DNA of 64,000 bases from Flectobacillus major DSM 103 (GCF_000427405.1 NZ_KE386491.1:1533001-1597000); one strand, 5' to 3'; counted from the first letter of the stretch, positions 43,281-53,937 are shown. Notes: a model not told the origin generated them from the sequence alone. Program-made: numbers and translations.

Positions 43281-45494
43281 ATGGAAGAGGTTATGAATCA
43301 TTCCCAATCTTTGCAGTTGCCTGTTACAGGTATGACTTGTGCGGCCTGTGCAAGCAGTGTCGAGAGTGTATTGAAAAAACAAGAAGGGGTATTGGCTTGC
43401 TCGGTGAATTTTGCTAACGAATCAGTTCAATTGACTATAGATGAGGCTATTACCTCAAAAGAGTTGCTTCAAGAAAAGGTACAGGCAATAGGCTATGATT
43501 TGATTATTGCTACCGACAATATTCAGGAAAAAGTAGAAGCTTATAAAGAAAATAAACTTAAATCACTGCAAACCAATACAATATGGGCAGGCGTATTTTC
43601 TTTGCCAGTTGCGGTGATAGGAATGTTTATGATGGATTATGAGTGGGCTAATGGGGTAGCATGGGTGTTGAGTACTCCCGTAGTTTTTTATTTTGGGCGT
43701 AGTTTTTTTATCAATGCTTGGAAGCAATTGGGCAATGGTACGGCCAATATGGATACCCTTGTGGCCTTGAGTACAGGTATTGCATATATTTTTAGTGTAT
43801 TCAATACGCTCAATCCTGCGTATTGGCATGCTAGAGGCTTGCACCCACATGTTTATTTCGAGGCTTCTGCTGTGGTGATTGTGTTTGTTTTATTGGGCAA
43901 ATTGCTAGAAGAAAAAGCCAAATCCAATACTTCGTCGGCTATTAAAAAACTAATGGGTATCCAACCCAAAACGGTTTGGATTATTGAAAATGGTGAAGAA
44001 AAAGAAGTAGATGTAGCCAGTGTAAGAATAGGAGATAGGATTGTTGTAAAACCTGGCGAACGTATTGCTGTAGATGGCAAAGTGTTGTCGGGGCATTCTT
44101 TTGTAGATGAAAGTATGATTTCGGGCGAACCTATACCTGTTGAAAAACTCAAAGGTACTAAGGTATTTGCAGGCACTGTAAACCAACAAGGTAACATTAA
44201 GTTTTTGGCTGAAAAAGTTGGAGCAAGCACTTTACTGGCTCAAATTATTCAGAAAGTACAAGAGGCTCAAGGTAGTAAAGCTCCGATTCAGCATTTGGTC
44301 GATAAAATTGCGGCTATTTTTGTGCCTATTGTTTTGGGGTTAGCTGTTTTGACATGTACGCTTTGGATGATTTTGGGAGGTGACAATGCCTTGACTTATG
44401 CCTTATTAACTTCGGTGTCGGTTTTGGTAATTGCTTGTCCTTGTGCTTTGGGGCTTGCTACGCCAACAGCTATTATGGTAGGTATAGGCAAAGGTGCAGA
44501 GAAAGGAATACTTATCAAAGATGCTGAAAGTTTGGAGTTGTCTCATCGGGTCAATGCTATTGTATTGGACAAAACGGGTACTATTACTGAAGGAAAACCC
44601 GCCATTGTAGATACTTTTTGGCAAAGTGATGATGATTTTTTGAAAGCCACTTTTTTGTCGCTCGAAACAGCATCGGCTCATCCTTTGGCGGCTTCTATTA
44701 CACAATTTCTACAAGATTATAAAAAGCAAATGCCTGTGGTAACACAGTTTGAAAATGTTGCAGGAAAAGGAATTAAAGGAGTTGTTCAAGAGCAGATGTA
44801 TTGGGTTGGTAGCCCCAAATGGATGAAGGAGCTTGGCTATAGCATACAAGGGTTGCCTATCGAGCAGTGGCAATCGGAGGCTAAAACTTTGGTAGTAATG
44901 GCCAATACTACCCAAATTCTGGCTATTGTTGCTTTGGAAGATACCGTGAAGGCACATTCAAAAGAAGCCATAAAAGCCCTTACCCAGCAAGGAATAGAAG
45001 TATATATGCTTACGGGCGATAATAGCCAAACTGCCCAAAAAGTAGCGAAGGATATGGCTATTAAGCATTATAAAGCAGAAATGCTACCCAACGATAAGGC
45101 TATTTTTATTAAACAACTTCAACAAGAAGGAAAAGTAGTGGCTATGGTTGGCGATGGTATCAACGACTCGCAGGCATTGGCTCAGGCCGATGTAAGTATT
45201 GCCATGGGAAAAGGCTCGGATATTGCGATGAATGTGGCTAAAATGACCCTTATTTCATCAGATTTGATGACTATTCCTTCGGCAATTGCGTTATCAAAGA
45301 AAACACACTTAACAATTCAGCAAAACTTGTTTTGGGCTTTTATTTATAATATTATAGGTATCCCGATTGCCGCAGGGTTGTTGTATCCTATCAATGGTTT
45401 TTTGATGAACCCCATGTTGGCAGGTGCGGCTATGGCCCTAAGTTCGGTATCGGTAGTAAGCAATAGTTTGAGGATTCGCTTGTATAAACTTTAG
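43281..45494 (+). CDS. copA: Copper-translocating P1B-type ATPase
   Basis: A 737-residue heavy-metal ATPase. An N-terminal HMA domain carries GMTCAACAS (Cys20, Cys23). Eight membrane helices are expected, with the ion-binding CPC at 386-388 ([13 protein letters not shown]). The actuator motif is SGEPIP, the phosphorylation motif DKTGT (Asp430), the HP motif SAHPLAASI, and the hinge [10 protein letters not shown]. The last helices contain [11 protein letters not shown] and [14 protein letters not shown], the P1B-1 (Cu+) signature set. It exports Cu(I)/Ag(I) from the cytosol. The 66-bp gap to the chaperone gene suggests an operon. The alternative start is codon 5 (43293). Confidence 0.96.
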   Translation: MEEVMNHSQSLQLPVTGMTCAACASSVESVLKKQEGVLACSVNFANESVQLTIDEAITSKELLQEKVQAIGYDLIIATDNIQEKVEAYKENKLKSLQTNTIWAGVFSLPVAVIGMFMMDYEWANGVAWVLSTPVVFYFGRSFFINAWKQLGNGTANMDTLVALSTGIAYIFSVFNTLNPAYWHARGLHPHVYFEASAVVIVFVLLGKLLEEKAKSNTSSAIKKLMGIQPKTVWIIENGEEKEVDVASVRIGDRIVVKPGERIAVDGKVLSGHSFVDESMISGEPIPVEKLKGTKVFAGTVNQQGNIKFLAEKVGASTLLAQIIQKVQEAQGSKAPIQHLVDKIAAIFVPIVLGLAVLTCTLWMILGGDNALTYALLTSVSVLVIACPCALGLATPTAIMVGIGKGAEKGILIKDAESLELSHRVNAIVLDKTGTITEGKPAIVDTFWQSDDDFLKATFLSLETASAHPLAASITQFLQDYKKQMPVVTQFENVAGKGIKGVVQEQMYWVGSPKWMKELGYSIQGLPIEQWQSEAKTLVVMANTTQILAIVALEDTVKAHSKEAIKALTQQGIEVYMLTGDNSQTAQKVAKDMAIKHYKAEMLPNDKAIFIKQLQQEGKVVAMVGDGINDSQALAQADVSIAMGKGSDIAMNVAKMTLISSDLMTIPSAIALSKKTHLTIQQNLFWAFIYNIIGIPIAAGLLYPINGFLMNPMLAGAAMALSSVSVVSNSLRIRLYKL

Positions 45495-45560
45495 GGTTGT
45501 AACCAAGTTGATTTACCTACAATAACTACGCAAATTAATTACATTTAACACTTAATTATC

Positions 45561-45770
45561 ATGGAAAAAATTCAATTCAAAACCAATATCAACTGTGGAG
45601 GTTGTGTTGGTAAGGTTACGCCATTTTTAAACCAAATAGAAGAAATAGAAAACTGGAAAGTGGCTACTGACAATCCAGATAAACTATTGACCGTTGAAGG
45701 CGAAGACCTATCGGCAGAGTTGATTATCGAAACTATTGCCAAAGCAGGATTCGAGGCCAAAAAGGTATAA
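45561..45770 (+). CDS. CopZ-like heavy-metal-associated chaperone
   Basis: A 69-residue single HMA domain (beta-alpha-beta-beta-alpha-beta) with CxxC at Cys12-Cys15 in NINCGGCVGKV. The usual MxCxxC methionine is absent (N-I-N-C), as in many Bacteroidota versions. It should shuttle Cu(I) to CopA or sense copper. It follows copA by 66 bp and ends 11 bp before the convergent HMA-AraC regulator. Confidence 0.9.
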   Translation: MEKIQFKTNINCGGCVGKVTPFLNQIEEIENWKVATDNPDKLLTVEGEDLSAELIIETIAKAGFEAKKV

Positions 45771-45780
45771 GAATCATCAG

Positions 45781-46371
45781 CTACTTGGCAAGGGGTATTT
45801 CACCAACCTTGTCCAAAGGCTTTCGAATAGCGTAAGCTTGTTTGGTATTTTTGAACTGACTGGGCGTAAGTCCAGTTATTTTTTTGAACTGATTAGAAAG
45901 GTATTGTACACTGCTATAAGCCAGCAAATCAGCAATTTGACTAATATTAAGTTCATTATAAACCAATAACTCTTTTACTCGTTCTATTTTTTGAATAATT
46001 AAGTATTGTTCTAATGTAATACCTTCACTATCAGAAAACTGTGTACTTATTTGTTTAAAATCTTTGCCGATTTTATCAGATAACCAAACAGAAAATTTCT
46101 GATTTTGTAAATAATCGGGATAAGTATGAAGTAGCTCGATAATAGCTGTTTTTACCTTTTCTACCAATTGTTCTTGCTTGTCGTTGAGCAATTCAAATCC
46201 AAATGCTTGTAAGCGTTCATTAAGTTTATTTTGTTGAGGTGTATCCAAGGTATTACGGGTATTTACCTCTCCCAAATGAATTTGCGAATAAGGAATATTT
46301 TGTTCTTGAAGAATTTGGCCAACAACCAGTTTGCAGCGGTTACAAACCATATTTTTTATATAAAGTATCAT
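45781..46371 (-). CDS. HMA-like / AraC fusion regulator, probable copper sensor
   Basis: ATG 46371 gives MILYIKNMVCNRCKLVVGQ and 196 residues; a start 19 codons earlier is possible. The N-terminal 60-75 residues resemble an HMA ferredoxin-like fold with a CNRC metal site (Cys10, Cys13). The C-terminal part (about 110-185) is an AraC/XylS DNA-binding domain (LEQYLIIQKIERVKELLVYNELNISQIADLLAYSSVQYLSNQFKKITGLTPSQFK). Sitting against copA-copZ, it probably regulates them in response to Cu(I). This differs from CueR or CopY. Imperfect palindromes such as GCAATTTTATTGC (46436-46448) upstream may be sites. Confidence 0.85.
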   Translation of the reverse strand: MILYIKNMVCNRCKLVVGQILQEQNIPYSQIHLGEVNTRNTLDTPQQNKLNERLQAFGFELLNDKQEQLVEKVKTAIIELLHTYPDYLQNQKFSVWLSDKIGKDFKQISTQFSDSEGITLEQYLIIQKIERVKELLVYNELNISQIADLLAYSSVQYLSNQFKKITGLTPSQFKNTKQAYAIRKPLDKVGEIPLAK

Positions 46372-46691
46372 CTCGGTAAGTTCTTTTGTTATTTGGCAGT
46401 ACACGCAATTTACTAAATGCTTGTTCAAGAGTACAGCAATTTTATTGCATATAGTATGAACAAATTGTTTTGTGAAAGGCTATGCCGTAAAATATCAAGT
46501 AATCAAAAAGATATATAATAATCTGATAACAAGTCAATTGTCGATAAGCTCAAGTTGCGTAATTTTTTAACCAGAAAAAACAACAAGAAAGTTCCTTGAA
46601 TAGATACAAACGTATTTACGAGCAATATGGCAGATTTATGGAACAAACTGCTTACTTTTGGAGGCTCAAGTTATTATTGAAAGTAAAAAAA
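46372..46691. other. Divergent region between copper regulator and barrel protein
   Basis: About 320 bp. The only symmetry noted is GCAAT-TTT-ATTGC at 46436-46448, 65 bp before the regulator start. No full promoter consensus was found. Confidence 0.3.
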
Positions 46692-47333
46692 ATGATGAAT
46701 TCAACCTATTTTATAAGAAAAACCCTACAGGTACTCTGCCTGTGCTGTATTATACTAATGGCAACACCTGCCAAGGCACAAGAAATAGAAGAGAATCTAG
46801 TGGGCAATTTTGCAATAGTGCTAAACGCAGGTATACCTTTTAGTTCCAATTCGCTCGAAAAAGGAAAAGTGTCTGAAGGAGCAACTTTTGCTTATTTCCC
46901 CAACCCTAAAAGTGCTTTATCCATCTCTTATCGTGCGGCACGTTTTCAGCAAACTACATCTGTAGGAGAAAACTCTACCAGCAATGTAGCCATTAGTATG
47001 GGAGGTGCAAGGTATTTTCCAATTGGAAAACGTATTGCTCCCTTTGTAGGTTTTGAGGCAGGACTCAATTTTATGAAAGTTACCTCTCCTTTATTGGCTT
47101 TTCCCGAAAACAGTGAATTTATGAACGACCTTGCGAGTTATTTGTTTTTGCCCAAAATAGGCTGTTTGATAAAAGTAAATAAGGTTTTGCAAGTTAATAT
47201 AGAAGGCAATTATTTCTTGCTGTATACCCCCAACCAAGAGGCCAACCTTACTCTGATAGACAAAACAGGGCTGGTGATTATTCCTTCCAAAAAAATCATG
47301 ACGGCCTCGATAGGTCTTGCTTATAGTTTTTAG
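46692..47333 (+). CDS. Small outer-membrane beta-barrel-like protein
   Basis: ATG 46692 (MMNSTYFIRKTLQVLCLCCIILMATPAKAQ) gives a normal signal peptide and 213 residues; the longer frame adds 32 residues that would spoil it. The mature part shows alternating strands (FAIVLNAGIPF, SALSISYRAARFQ, SNVAISMGGARYF, RIAPFVGFEAGLNF, ASIGLAYSF) and ends in Phe, as in 8-strand porin-family proteins. Function unknown. It follows the copper module and precedes a methyltransferase by 31 bp. Confidence 0.75.
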   Translation: MMNSTYFIRKTLQVLCLCCIILMATPAKAQEIEENLVGNFAIVLNAGIPFSSNSLEKGKVSEGATFAYFPNPKSALSISYRAARFQQTTSVGENSTSNVAISMGGARYFPIGKRIAPFVGFEAGLNFMKVTSPLLAFPENSEFMNDLASYLFLPKIGCLIKVNKVLQVNIEGNYFLLYTPNQEANLTLIDKTGLVIIPSKKIMTASIGLAYSF

Positions 47334-47364
47334 TGACCACACATTAGGTAAACCAACAAAACCA

Positions 47365-48003
47365 ATGATTCGACTAGGGCATAATTTCAATTTGGTAGCA
47401 CCTATTTACGATAAACTTAGTCGGATGGTTTTTGGACAAAAATTGCAGGAAGCACAGCAGTATTGGCTTAGTGTTTTGCCCAAAAACAAACATATTCTAA
47501 TAGTAGGAGGAGGCACAGGCTGGATTTTGGAAGCTGTTATTCAAGCATGCAGCCCTGCCCATATTGTGTACTTAGAAGTATCATCGTCGATGATAGCGAT
47601 GAGCCAGAAAAGGCTTCAAAATACATTTTATGAGTGTACAATTCAGTATATTGAAGGCGATGAAACAGCCCTTTCGGCCGATATGCTGTTCGATATTGTC
47701 ATTACACCCTTTGTGCTTGATTTATTTTCAGATAGTGTATTACAACAACATTTTATTCCTACCCTCAAAAAACACCTATATCCCGATAGCTACTGGTTAC
47801 ACACCGATTTTTTTGCTACAGTTCATCCTTTTCAGCAAATTTTAGCTAAAATAATGTATGGATTTTTTAGCGTAGTAAGTGGGGTAAAAAATACTCAATT
47901 GCCAGACTATCAGTATGCCCTAAGCAAGGAATCGCTGATATTGCTGCATGATATTACCTTTTTGAATGGCTTTGTAAGGTCACAGCTTTGGCAATTGAAA
48001 TGA
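47365..48003 (+). CDS. Class I SAM-dependent methyltransferase
   Basis: ATG 47365 (MIRLGHNFNLVAPIYDKLSRMVFG) gives 212 residues; the earlier in-frame start lies within the previous stop region. Motif I is HILIVGGGTGWILEAVI, the acidic residue after strand 2 is in VYLEVSSSMI, and the later DIVITPFVLDLF is the post-II region. The overall type resembles UbiE/ubiquinone-menaquinone-like or phospholipid methyltransferases. Substrate unknown. Probably co-transcribed with the barrel protein. Confidence 0.8.
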   Translation: MIRLGHNFNLVAPIYDKLSRMVFGQKLQEAQQYWLSVLPKNKHILIVGGGTGWILEAVIQACSPAHIVYLEVSSSMIAMSQKRLQNTFYECTIQYIEGDETALSADMLFDIVITPFVLDLFSDSVLQQHFIPTLKKHLYPDSYWLHTDFFATVHPFQQILAKIMYGFFSVVSGVKNTQLPDYQYALSKESLILLHDITFLNGFVRSQLWQLK

Positions 48004-48350
48004 TACGTTATTGACTTATAATCAGGTGTTTATGGGTAGTAAAGGGTATCGGCAAAGAAATAGGTCAATATCTATTAGGTAGCAAAATTTTGCCAGTCAA
48101 GTATATCTCCAAAACAGAATCTGTAATATTTAACGTAATTTTTGAAAAAGACCTGTCCCAATCTGATGTCTGAAGTTATGGGGTGTTGGGCGAAATAAAT
48201 GACACTTTCGTATAAAAGCGGTGAGTAAGTTGCACGAAATTTATTAAGTTCGGTCGATTTTAAATAAACAAACCAGTATTCAAGCCAGCATTAGCTCAAT
48301 AATAATTACATTCAAATCAACTTGGCAAATTAATATAGTTAATAATACTT
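48004..48350. other. Intergenic region before the RND efflux operon
   Basis: About 347 bp with no supportable frame. A weak CCCAA/TTGGG pairing near 48156-48190 is the only symmetry seen. It should contain the RND promoter. Confidence 0.3.
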
Positions 48351-49409
48351 ATGAAAACAGCTTACTCTCCACTAACGCCTAAGATTGCCGTTGCAATTTG
48401 TTTGCTTATGGCAAGTTGTCACAGCAAAAAGAAGGAAGAATCAGGTCAAAAAGAAGATAAACCTGCAATCGTTGACGTAGTGGTAGCCTATCCCGAATCA
48501 ATTAGCAATATCTTAGAGGCCAATGGTTCTATTGTAGCCAACGAATACGTCGAGCTTCACCCAGAAGTGAGCGGTCGTCTAACCTATTTGAATGTACCCG
48601 AAGGGGCTACTATTGCACAAGGTACAGTGATTGCTAAAATATTTGATGGCGATTTACAAGCACAGCTCAATAAGTCGAAAGTATTATTAGAATTGGCCCA
48701 AAAAACAGAACAACGTTTGGGTAAATTATTGGCTATCAATGGGGTAAATCAAGCCGACTATGATTTGGCCTTGAATCAGGTAAATAGCCTAAAAGCCGAT
48801 ATTGCCTATACTCAAACATTGATTGACAAAACTGTATTAAAAGCCCCTTTTACGGGCGTTATGGGTTTGAGAAAAGTAAGCCCTGGAGCTTATATTACTC
48901 CTCTTACCTTAATTGCATCTATTCAACAAGTGAGTGTTTTGAAAGTAGACTTTACTTTGCCCGAAGAATACTCGGGTTCTATTCGCAAAGGAAGCGTAGT
49001 AGAAGTAGAGGTTGATGGTGCCGTAAAAACACGCTGTAAAGCTACCGTGGTGGCTGTCGAGCCTCAAATCAACCTTACTACTCGTAATTTGCAGGTAAGA
49101 GCCTTGTTATCAAAATGTAACGCCAATCCGGGTACATTCGTAAAAGTGTATGTCAATAATGGAAGTGGCAAAAATAGCATCATGATTCCGACCAACGCAA
49201 TTATTCCAGATGATAAAAATAAGAAATTGGTAGTAATCAAAAATGGTCAGGCAACTTTCAAAGATGTAGAAACGGGTATTCGTAATGAAGAGTACGTAGA
49301 AATAAAAAGTGGTATTAGCACTGGTGATACCGTGGTTGTAGGCGGTGTGTTATTTGCAAGACCGGGAAAACCCGTTAAAATTAGAAAGGTAGAGCGTTCA
49401 GATAAGTAA
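48351..49409 (+). CDS. RND efflux periplasmic adaptor (lipoprotein)
   Basis: A 352-residue membrane-fusion protein. The lipobox LMASC places the lipidated Cys at 23. Lipoyl-like halves flank a helical hairpin (VVVAYPESISNILEANGSIVANEYVELHPEVSGRLTYLNVPEGATIAQGTVIAKI; then DKTVLKAPFTGVMGLRKVSPGAYITP), followed by a beta-barrel domain and the membrane-proximal end. It links the RND pump (next gene, 55 bp) with the TolC-type channel at 52618, forming a tripartite exporter. Confidence 0.94.
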   Translation: MKTAYSPLTPKIAVAICLLMASCHSKKKEESGQKEDKPAIVDVVVAYPESISNILEANGSIVANEYVELHPEVSGRLTYLNVPEGATIAQGTVIAKIFDGDLQAQLNKSKVLLELAQKTEQRLGKLLAINGVNQADYDLALNQVNSLKADIAYTQTLIDKTVLKAPFTGVMGLRKVSPGAYITPLTLIASIQQVSVLKVDFTLPEEYSGSIRKGSVVEVEVDGAVKTRCKATVVAVEPQINLTTRNLQVRALLSKCNANPGTFVKVYVNNGSGKNSIMIPTNAIIPDDKNKKLVVIKNGQATFKDVETGIRNEEYVEIKSGISTGDTVVVGGVLFARPGKPVKIRKVERSDK

Positions 49410-49464
49410 CCTATCTTTACCCATTACCAAGCATAATTTATCAACAAAGAACGCTCGTATCAGT

Positions 49465-52400
49465 ATGAATATTTCAGAATTATCGTTAAAAAGACCTATT
49501 TTTGCCACTGTCATGAACATCATGATTGTGCTATTTGGAGCAGTAGGTTTTTCATTTTTGTCGGTGCGTGATTACCCCGCTATTGACCCTCCAATTGTTA
49601 CGGTTTCAACTTCCTATACGGGTGCCAACCCCGATATTATTGAAAATCAGATTACCGAACCATTAGAAAAAGAAATCAATGGTATTCCGGGTATCAAAGC
49701 CATTACATCGTCGAGTACTTTGGGTAGAAGTGCTATTACAGTAGAGTTTAACCTTGGTGTTGACCTTGAAGCCGCCGCCAGCGATGTGCGTGACAAAGTA
49801 TCGCAAGCGGTACGAAACTTACCCCAAGATATTGATGCCCCTCCTGTAGTTTCTAAAGCCGATGCCAATAGTGATTTTATTTTGCTTTTGGCTATTCAAA
49901 GTAAAAGTAAAGGCTTACTTGAACTAAGCGATTATGCCGAAAATGTTTTGCAACAACGCTTTCAGACTATTGCCGATGTAAGTGGTGTAAATATTTTAGG
50001 ACAGAAGCGTTATGCTATGCGTATCTGGCTAAAGCCCGATATGATGAACTCGCACAATGTGTCGTTTACTAATATCCAAACGGCTTTATCGCGTGAAAAC
50101 GTAGAGTTGCCAGCAGGTAAAATTTATGGCGACAACACCGAAATGACTATCCGTGCTATGGGTCGCCTTACTTCCGAACAACAATTTCGTGATTTGATTA
50201 TTCAGCAGGATGTTAATGGAATTGTGCGTTTGGGCGATGTAGCGTCGATAGAACTAGGCCCCGAAAACCTTGAAGCTGCTTGGAAATACAATGGCGTATA
50301 TTCGGTAGGATTGGCCATTATTCCACAGCCTGGAGCAAATTATATCAATATTGCCGATGAGTTTTATAAAAGATTAGAAGAAATCAAAAAAGAAAACAAA
50401 TCGGATATTGAGTTTAAGTTATTGATTGACAATACCAAAAATGTAAGAAACTCGCTGAAAGAAGTAGAAGAAACCTTATTAATTTCGGTGGGCTTGGTAA
50501 TCATTGTAATTTTCTTGTTTTTCCGTGACTGGCTTATTGCGATTCGTCCTTTGATAGATATTCCTATTTCATTGATTGCTACGTTTTTTGTAATGTATTG
50601 GGCAGGTTTCTCTATCAATGTACTTACTTTGTTGGGTATTGTATTGGCCACAGGGCTTGTAGTAGATGATGGTATTGTAGTTACAGAAAATATTTTCCGT
50701 AAAATGGAAGAAGGGATGCCTGTACGTAAGGCAGCCTTGGAAGGAAGTAAAGAGATTTTCTTTGCAGTAATATCTACCTCGCTAACGCTAGCAGTGGTGT
50801 TTTTACCTGTAATATTCTTAGAAGGTTTTGTCGGGCGTTTGTTCCGTGAATTTGGTATTGTGGTAGCAGGGGCTGTACTTATTTCGGCTTTTGTATCCTT
50901 GACGATTACGCCAGTACTCAATGTGTATATGAGCCGCAAAGGTGATTCGCATGGGTGGTTTTATAACAAAACAGAACCATTTTTTACAGGTATGGAAAAT
51001 GGCTACAAACGACTCCTCCAAGCTTTTATGAAAGTACGCTGGGTAGCGTGGGTGGTTGTAGCAATTTGTGGTGGTATTATTTGGTTTACGGGCAAAAACC
51101 TCCAAAGTGAAATTGCCCCAATGGAAGATAAAAGTAGTGTGCGTTTTACGGTGTCTACGCCCGAAGGTTCGAGCTTTGCTTTTACCCAACAGGTATCTGA
51201 CGAACTTACCACGTTCCTCAACGATTCTATTCCAGAAAAAGACTTTGTATTTAATGCCGTACCAGGTTTTGGTGGTAGTGGCGGTACAAACTCATCGATT
51301 GCACGTATTGGTTTAACTGACCCACAAAACAGAAAACGTAGTCAGGCCGAGATAGCCAAGTACATGAACAAAAAGACAGAACAGTTCAATAATGCAAGAA
51401 TTTTTGCTGTACAAGAACAAACGATTTCTGTAGGTTTGGGGTCGAGAGGGTCGTTGCCAGTACAATTTGTACTTCAAAATGTAGACTTGAATAAAATCAA
51501 GGAGGTGATACCTAAGTTTATGGAAGAAGCCCGAAATGATAAAACTTTCCAAAACGTTGACGTTAACCTCAAGTTTAACAAGCCCGAATTATTGATGACA
51601 TTCGACCGCATCAAAATCAAAGACCTTGGACTAAGTACACAAGATGTAGTAGGAGCAGTACAAGGGGCATTCTCGGGAAGACGTTTGGCTTATTTTACAA
51701 TGAACGGCCGTCAGTACCAAGTAGTAGCACAGGTAGAACGCAAAGACCGTAAACAGCCTGTTGATATCAAAAACTTGTACGTAACCAATATTCGTAACGA
51801 AAGAATTCCATTGAGTGCTGTTGTAAATTTGGAAGAAAGCAGTAATCCTCCAACGATTTTTCACTTTAACCGTTTGAAATCTGCGATTATTTCGGCATCG
51901 TTGGCCGAAGGAAAAACCATTGGCGATGGCGTAAAGGCTATGCAGGCAATTGCCAACAAAACACTGGACAATACATTCCAAACTGCACTGAATGGCCCTT
52001 CAAGAGACTACGCCGAAAGTTCTTCTAATACAAGCTTTGCTTTTATTTTGGCATTGGTATTGATTTACTTATTGTTGGCGGCTCAATTTGAAAGTTTCAA
52101 AGACCCTCTTACCATTATGATAACAGTGCCACTGGCTTTGGCTGGTGCATTATTGAGCCTTTGGGTATTTAACCAAACGATCAATATATTCTCGCAAATT
52201 GGGATGATTATGTTGATTGGCTTAGTAACCAAAAACGGTATCTTGATTGTTGAATTTGCCAACCACAAAAGAGCCGAAGGTTTACCAATTCGACAAGCGG
52301 TAGTTGAAGCGTCTGTTCAGCGTTTACGCCCAATTTTGATGACAAGTTTAGCTACCTCGCTAGGGGCATTGCCTATTGCCTTGAGTTTGGGTGCAGCCGC

Positions 52401-52560
52401 CACAAGCCGTATCCCATTAGGAACTGTAATTGTGGGAGGTATCTTGTTTTCGTTGATCCTTACGTTGTTGGTTATCCCAGCGGTTTATACCTTCGTTTCA
52501 GGTAAAAAAGACCATCAGCCCGAAGATTCAGAAGATACTTTGGTTGAAGCTCATCAGTAG
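49465..52560 (+). CDS. RND multidrug efflux pump (HAE-1/AcrB type)
   Basis: A 1031-residue, 12-TM proton-driven pump. The opening NISELSLKRPIFATVMNIMIVLFGAVGFSFL, the TM4 Asp pair in ATGLVVDDGIVVTENIF (proton relay) and the matching TM10 region GLVTKNGILIVEFANHKRAEG are diagnostic. The two large periplasmic loops are present at full length. Substrate class is not inferable beyond multidrug or hydrophobic compounds. Central gene of a three-gene operon. Confidence 0.96.
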   Translation: MNISELSLKRPIFATVMNIMIVLFGAVGFSFLSVRDYPAIDPPIVTVSTSYTGANPDIIENQITEPLEKEINGIPGIKAITSSSTLGRSAITVEFNLGVDLEAAASDVRDKVSQAVRNLPQDIDAPPVVSKADANSDFILLLAIQSKSKGLLELSDYAENVLQQRFQTIADVSGVNILGQKRYAMRIWLKPDMMNSHNVSFTNIQTALSRENVELPAGKIYGDNTEMTIRAMGRLTSEQQFRDLIIQQDVNGIVRLGDVASIELGPENLEAAWKYNGVYSVGLAIIPQPGANYINIADEFYKRLEEIKKENKSDIEFKLLIDNTKNVRNSLKEVEETLLISVGLVIIVIFLFFRDWLIAIRPLIDIPISLIATFFVMYWAGFSINVLTLLGIVLATGLVVDDGIVVTENIFRKMEEGMPVRKAALEGSKEIFFAVISTSLTLAVVFLPVIFLEGFVGRLFREFGIVVAGAVLISAFVSLTITPVLNVYMSRKGDSHGWFYNKTEPFFTGMENGYKRLLQAFMKVRWVAWVVVAICGGIIWFTGKNLQSEIAPMEDKSSVRFTVSTPEGSSFAFTQQVSDELTTFLNDSIPEKDFVFNAVPGFGGSGGTNSSIARIGLTDPQNRKRSQAEIAKYMNKKTEQFNNARIFAVQEQTISVGLGSRGSLPVQFVLQNVDLNKIKEVIPKFMEEARNDKTFQNVDVNLKFNKPELLMTFDRIKIKDLGLSTQDVVGAVQGAFSGRRLAYFTMNGRQYQVVAQVERKDRKQPVDIKNLYVTNIRNERIPLSAVVNLEESSNPPTIFHFNRLKSAIISASLAEGKTIGDGVKAMQAIANKTLDNTFQTALNGPSRDYAESSSNTSFAFILALVLIYLLLAAQFESFKDPLTIMITVPLALAGALLSLWVFNQTINIFSQIGMIMLIGLVTKNGILIVEFANHKRAEGLPIRQAVVEASVQRLRPILMTSLATSLGALPIALSLGAAATSRIPLGTVIVGGILFSLILTLLVIPAVYTFVSGKKDHQPEDSEDTLVEAHQ

Positions 52561-52617
52561 CCTCAATCAACATACCAATTATCAGTAAGCAATTACTTAC
52601 ATCATAATTAAAAGCAA

Positions 52618-53919
52618 ATGAAAAGTCTTTTTCAATATAGTTTCATAGCAATGCTACTGCCCTGTGGTGTTATGGCTCAGCAACGCCTTACACTAAATGA
52701 AGCAGTGAATACGGCACTCAAAAATAGTTTAGAAATACAGGTGTCAAAAAATGTCTTGGCAGTTAGTTCTATCAATAATCATATAGGGGTAGCTGGTGGC
52801 TTGCCAACAGTAACGGCTACAGCAGCCAATACCGAGCAGCTGACCAACCTAAACCAAGACCTTACCAACGGTACATCTATCAATAGAAATGGCGTGTCTT
52901 CCAACAATACATCCATGAATATTACGGGTACAATACTTTTGTATAATGGATATAGGGTAGTAACAACCAAAAAGCGATTGGAGGAATTGCAGAAACAAAG
53001 CCAAACACAATTGAATGCTACCATTCAGGATATTATGGCCAATGTAATGACGAAATATTATGTGGTGGTTCAGCAACAAAATTTCTCAAAAACATTGCAA
53101 AAATCCCTAGAGGTTTCAAAAGAACGCTTGGCTATTATTGAAGCTCGCCGCAGTGTGGGGTTGTCTAACGATGCCGATTTTATCCAAGCCAAATTAGATG
53201 TTAACACTCAAATTCAGGCAATTCAAGCTCAACAATTATTGACCGACCAAGCCAAAACAGATTTATTGCGAGCAATGACCCTAAAAGCTGAAAGCGAGGT
53301 CGAAATTGAAGATACAATTGCGGTAGACAGAAAGATAGATTGGGAAGCCCTGAAAGCCAATATTGTCAATAATCCTGATATTGTAGCCGCCGATCAGCAA
53401 ATTACAATTAATCAATTTTTGGAGAAAGAAGCAAAAGCTCGCCTAAAACCAAGTGTCAACCTTAACTCGGGTGTAACTTATGGACGAAACCAAAGTGGAG
53501 CAGGCTTTACGTTGCTCAACCAAAATTATGGGCCTTTTATAGGTATCAACTTCTCCATGCCAATTTATACGGGTACTGTAAATCAAAAACAAATACAGAT
53601 TGCGGGTATCAATACCCAAACCGCCCGATTACAAAAAGAAACCCTGATACAAGATTATCAGGCCAATGCCCTAAAAGCTTGGCAGGCTTATTCTATAGCC
53701 CTAAAGCAATTAGAAACAGAGCAACAAAACTATGATTTGGCCAATAAATTACTAAAATTGGTGATGCAGCGTTTTGAATTAGGACAGGCTACTATTGTAG
53801 ATGTGAAGTTAGCTCAACAAAGTTTTGAAAATACTGGGTACCGTTTAAATAATCTAAGTTATTCAGCCAAATTAGCCGAAATCAATTTGAAGCAATTGGC
53901 CTATAAATTAGATATGTAA
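52618..53919 (+). CDS. TolC-family outer-membrane channel of the RND system
   Basis: A 433-residue outer membrane factor. Signal peptide MKSLFQYSFIAMLLPCGVMAQ, then two repeats of the TolC fold with long helices (RLTLNEAVNTALKNSLEIQVSKN; ARRSVGLSNDADFIQAKLDV; RFELGQATIVDVKLAQQSFENTGYRL). It is 57 bp after the pump gene. A terminator at 53938 ends the operon. Confidence 0.94.
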   Translation: MKSLFQYSFIAMLLPCGVMAQQRLTLNEAVNTALKNSLEIQVSKNVLAVSSINNHIGVAGGLPTVTATAANTEQLTNLNQDLTNGTSINRNGVSSNNTSMNITGTILLYNGYRVVTTKKRLEELQKQSQTQLNATIQDIMANVMTKYYVVVQQQNFSKTLQKSLEVSKERLAIIEARRSVGLSNDADFIQAKLDVNTQIQAIQAQQLLTDQAKTDLLRAMTLKAESEVEIEDTIAVDRKIDWEALKANIVNNPDIVAADQQITINQFLEKEAKARLKPSVNLNSGVTYGRNQSGAGFTLLNQNYGPFIGINFSMPIYTGTVNQKQIQIAGINTQTARLQKETLIQDYQANALKAWQAYSIALKQLETEQQNYDLANKLLKLVMQRFELGQATIVDVKLAQQSFENTGYRLNNLSYSAKLAEINLKQLAYKLDM

Positions 53920-53937
53920 TTCTGATAAATTACGTGA

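Noticed and set aside
46596-46691. An N-terminal extension of the barrel protein, or a short peptide starting at 46626.
   Set aside because: The extension would bury the signal peptide 32 residues inside, and the short peptide is only 17 codons with no support.
50364-50939. A 191-codon frame antisense to the RND pump gene.
   Set aside because: The pump is unambiguous there, and the antisense product is a Thr/Ile/Ser-rich shadow of membrane-helix codons.
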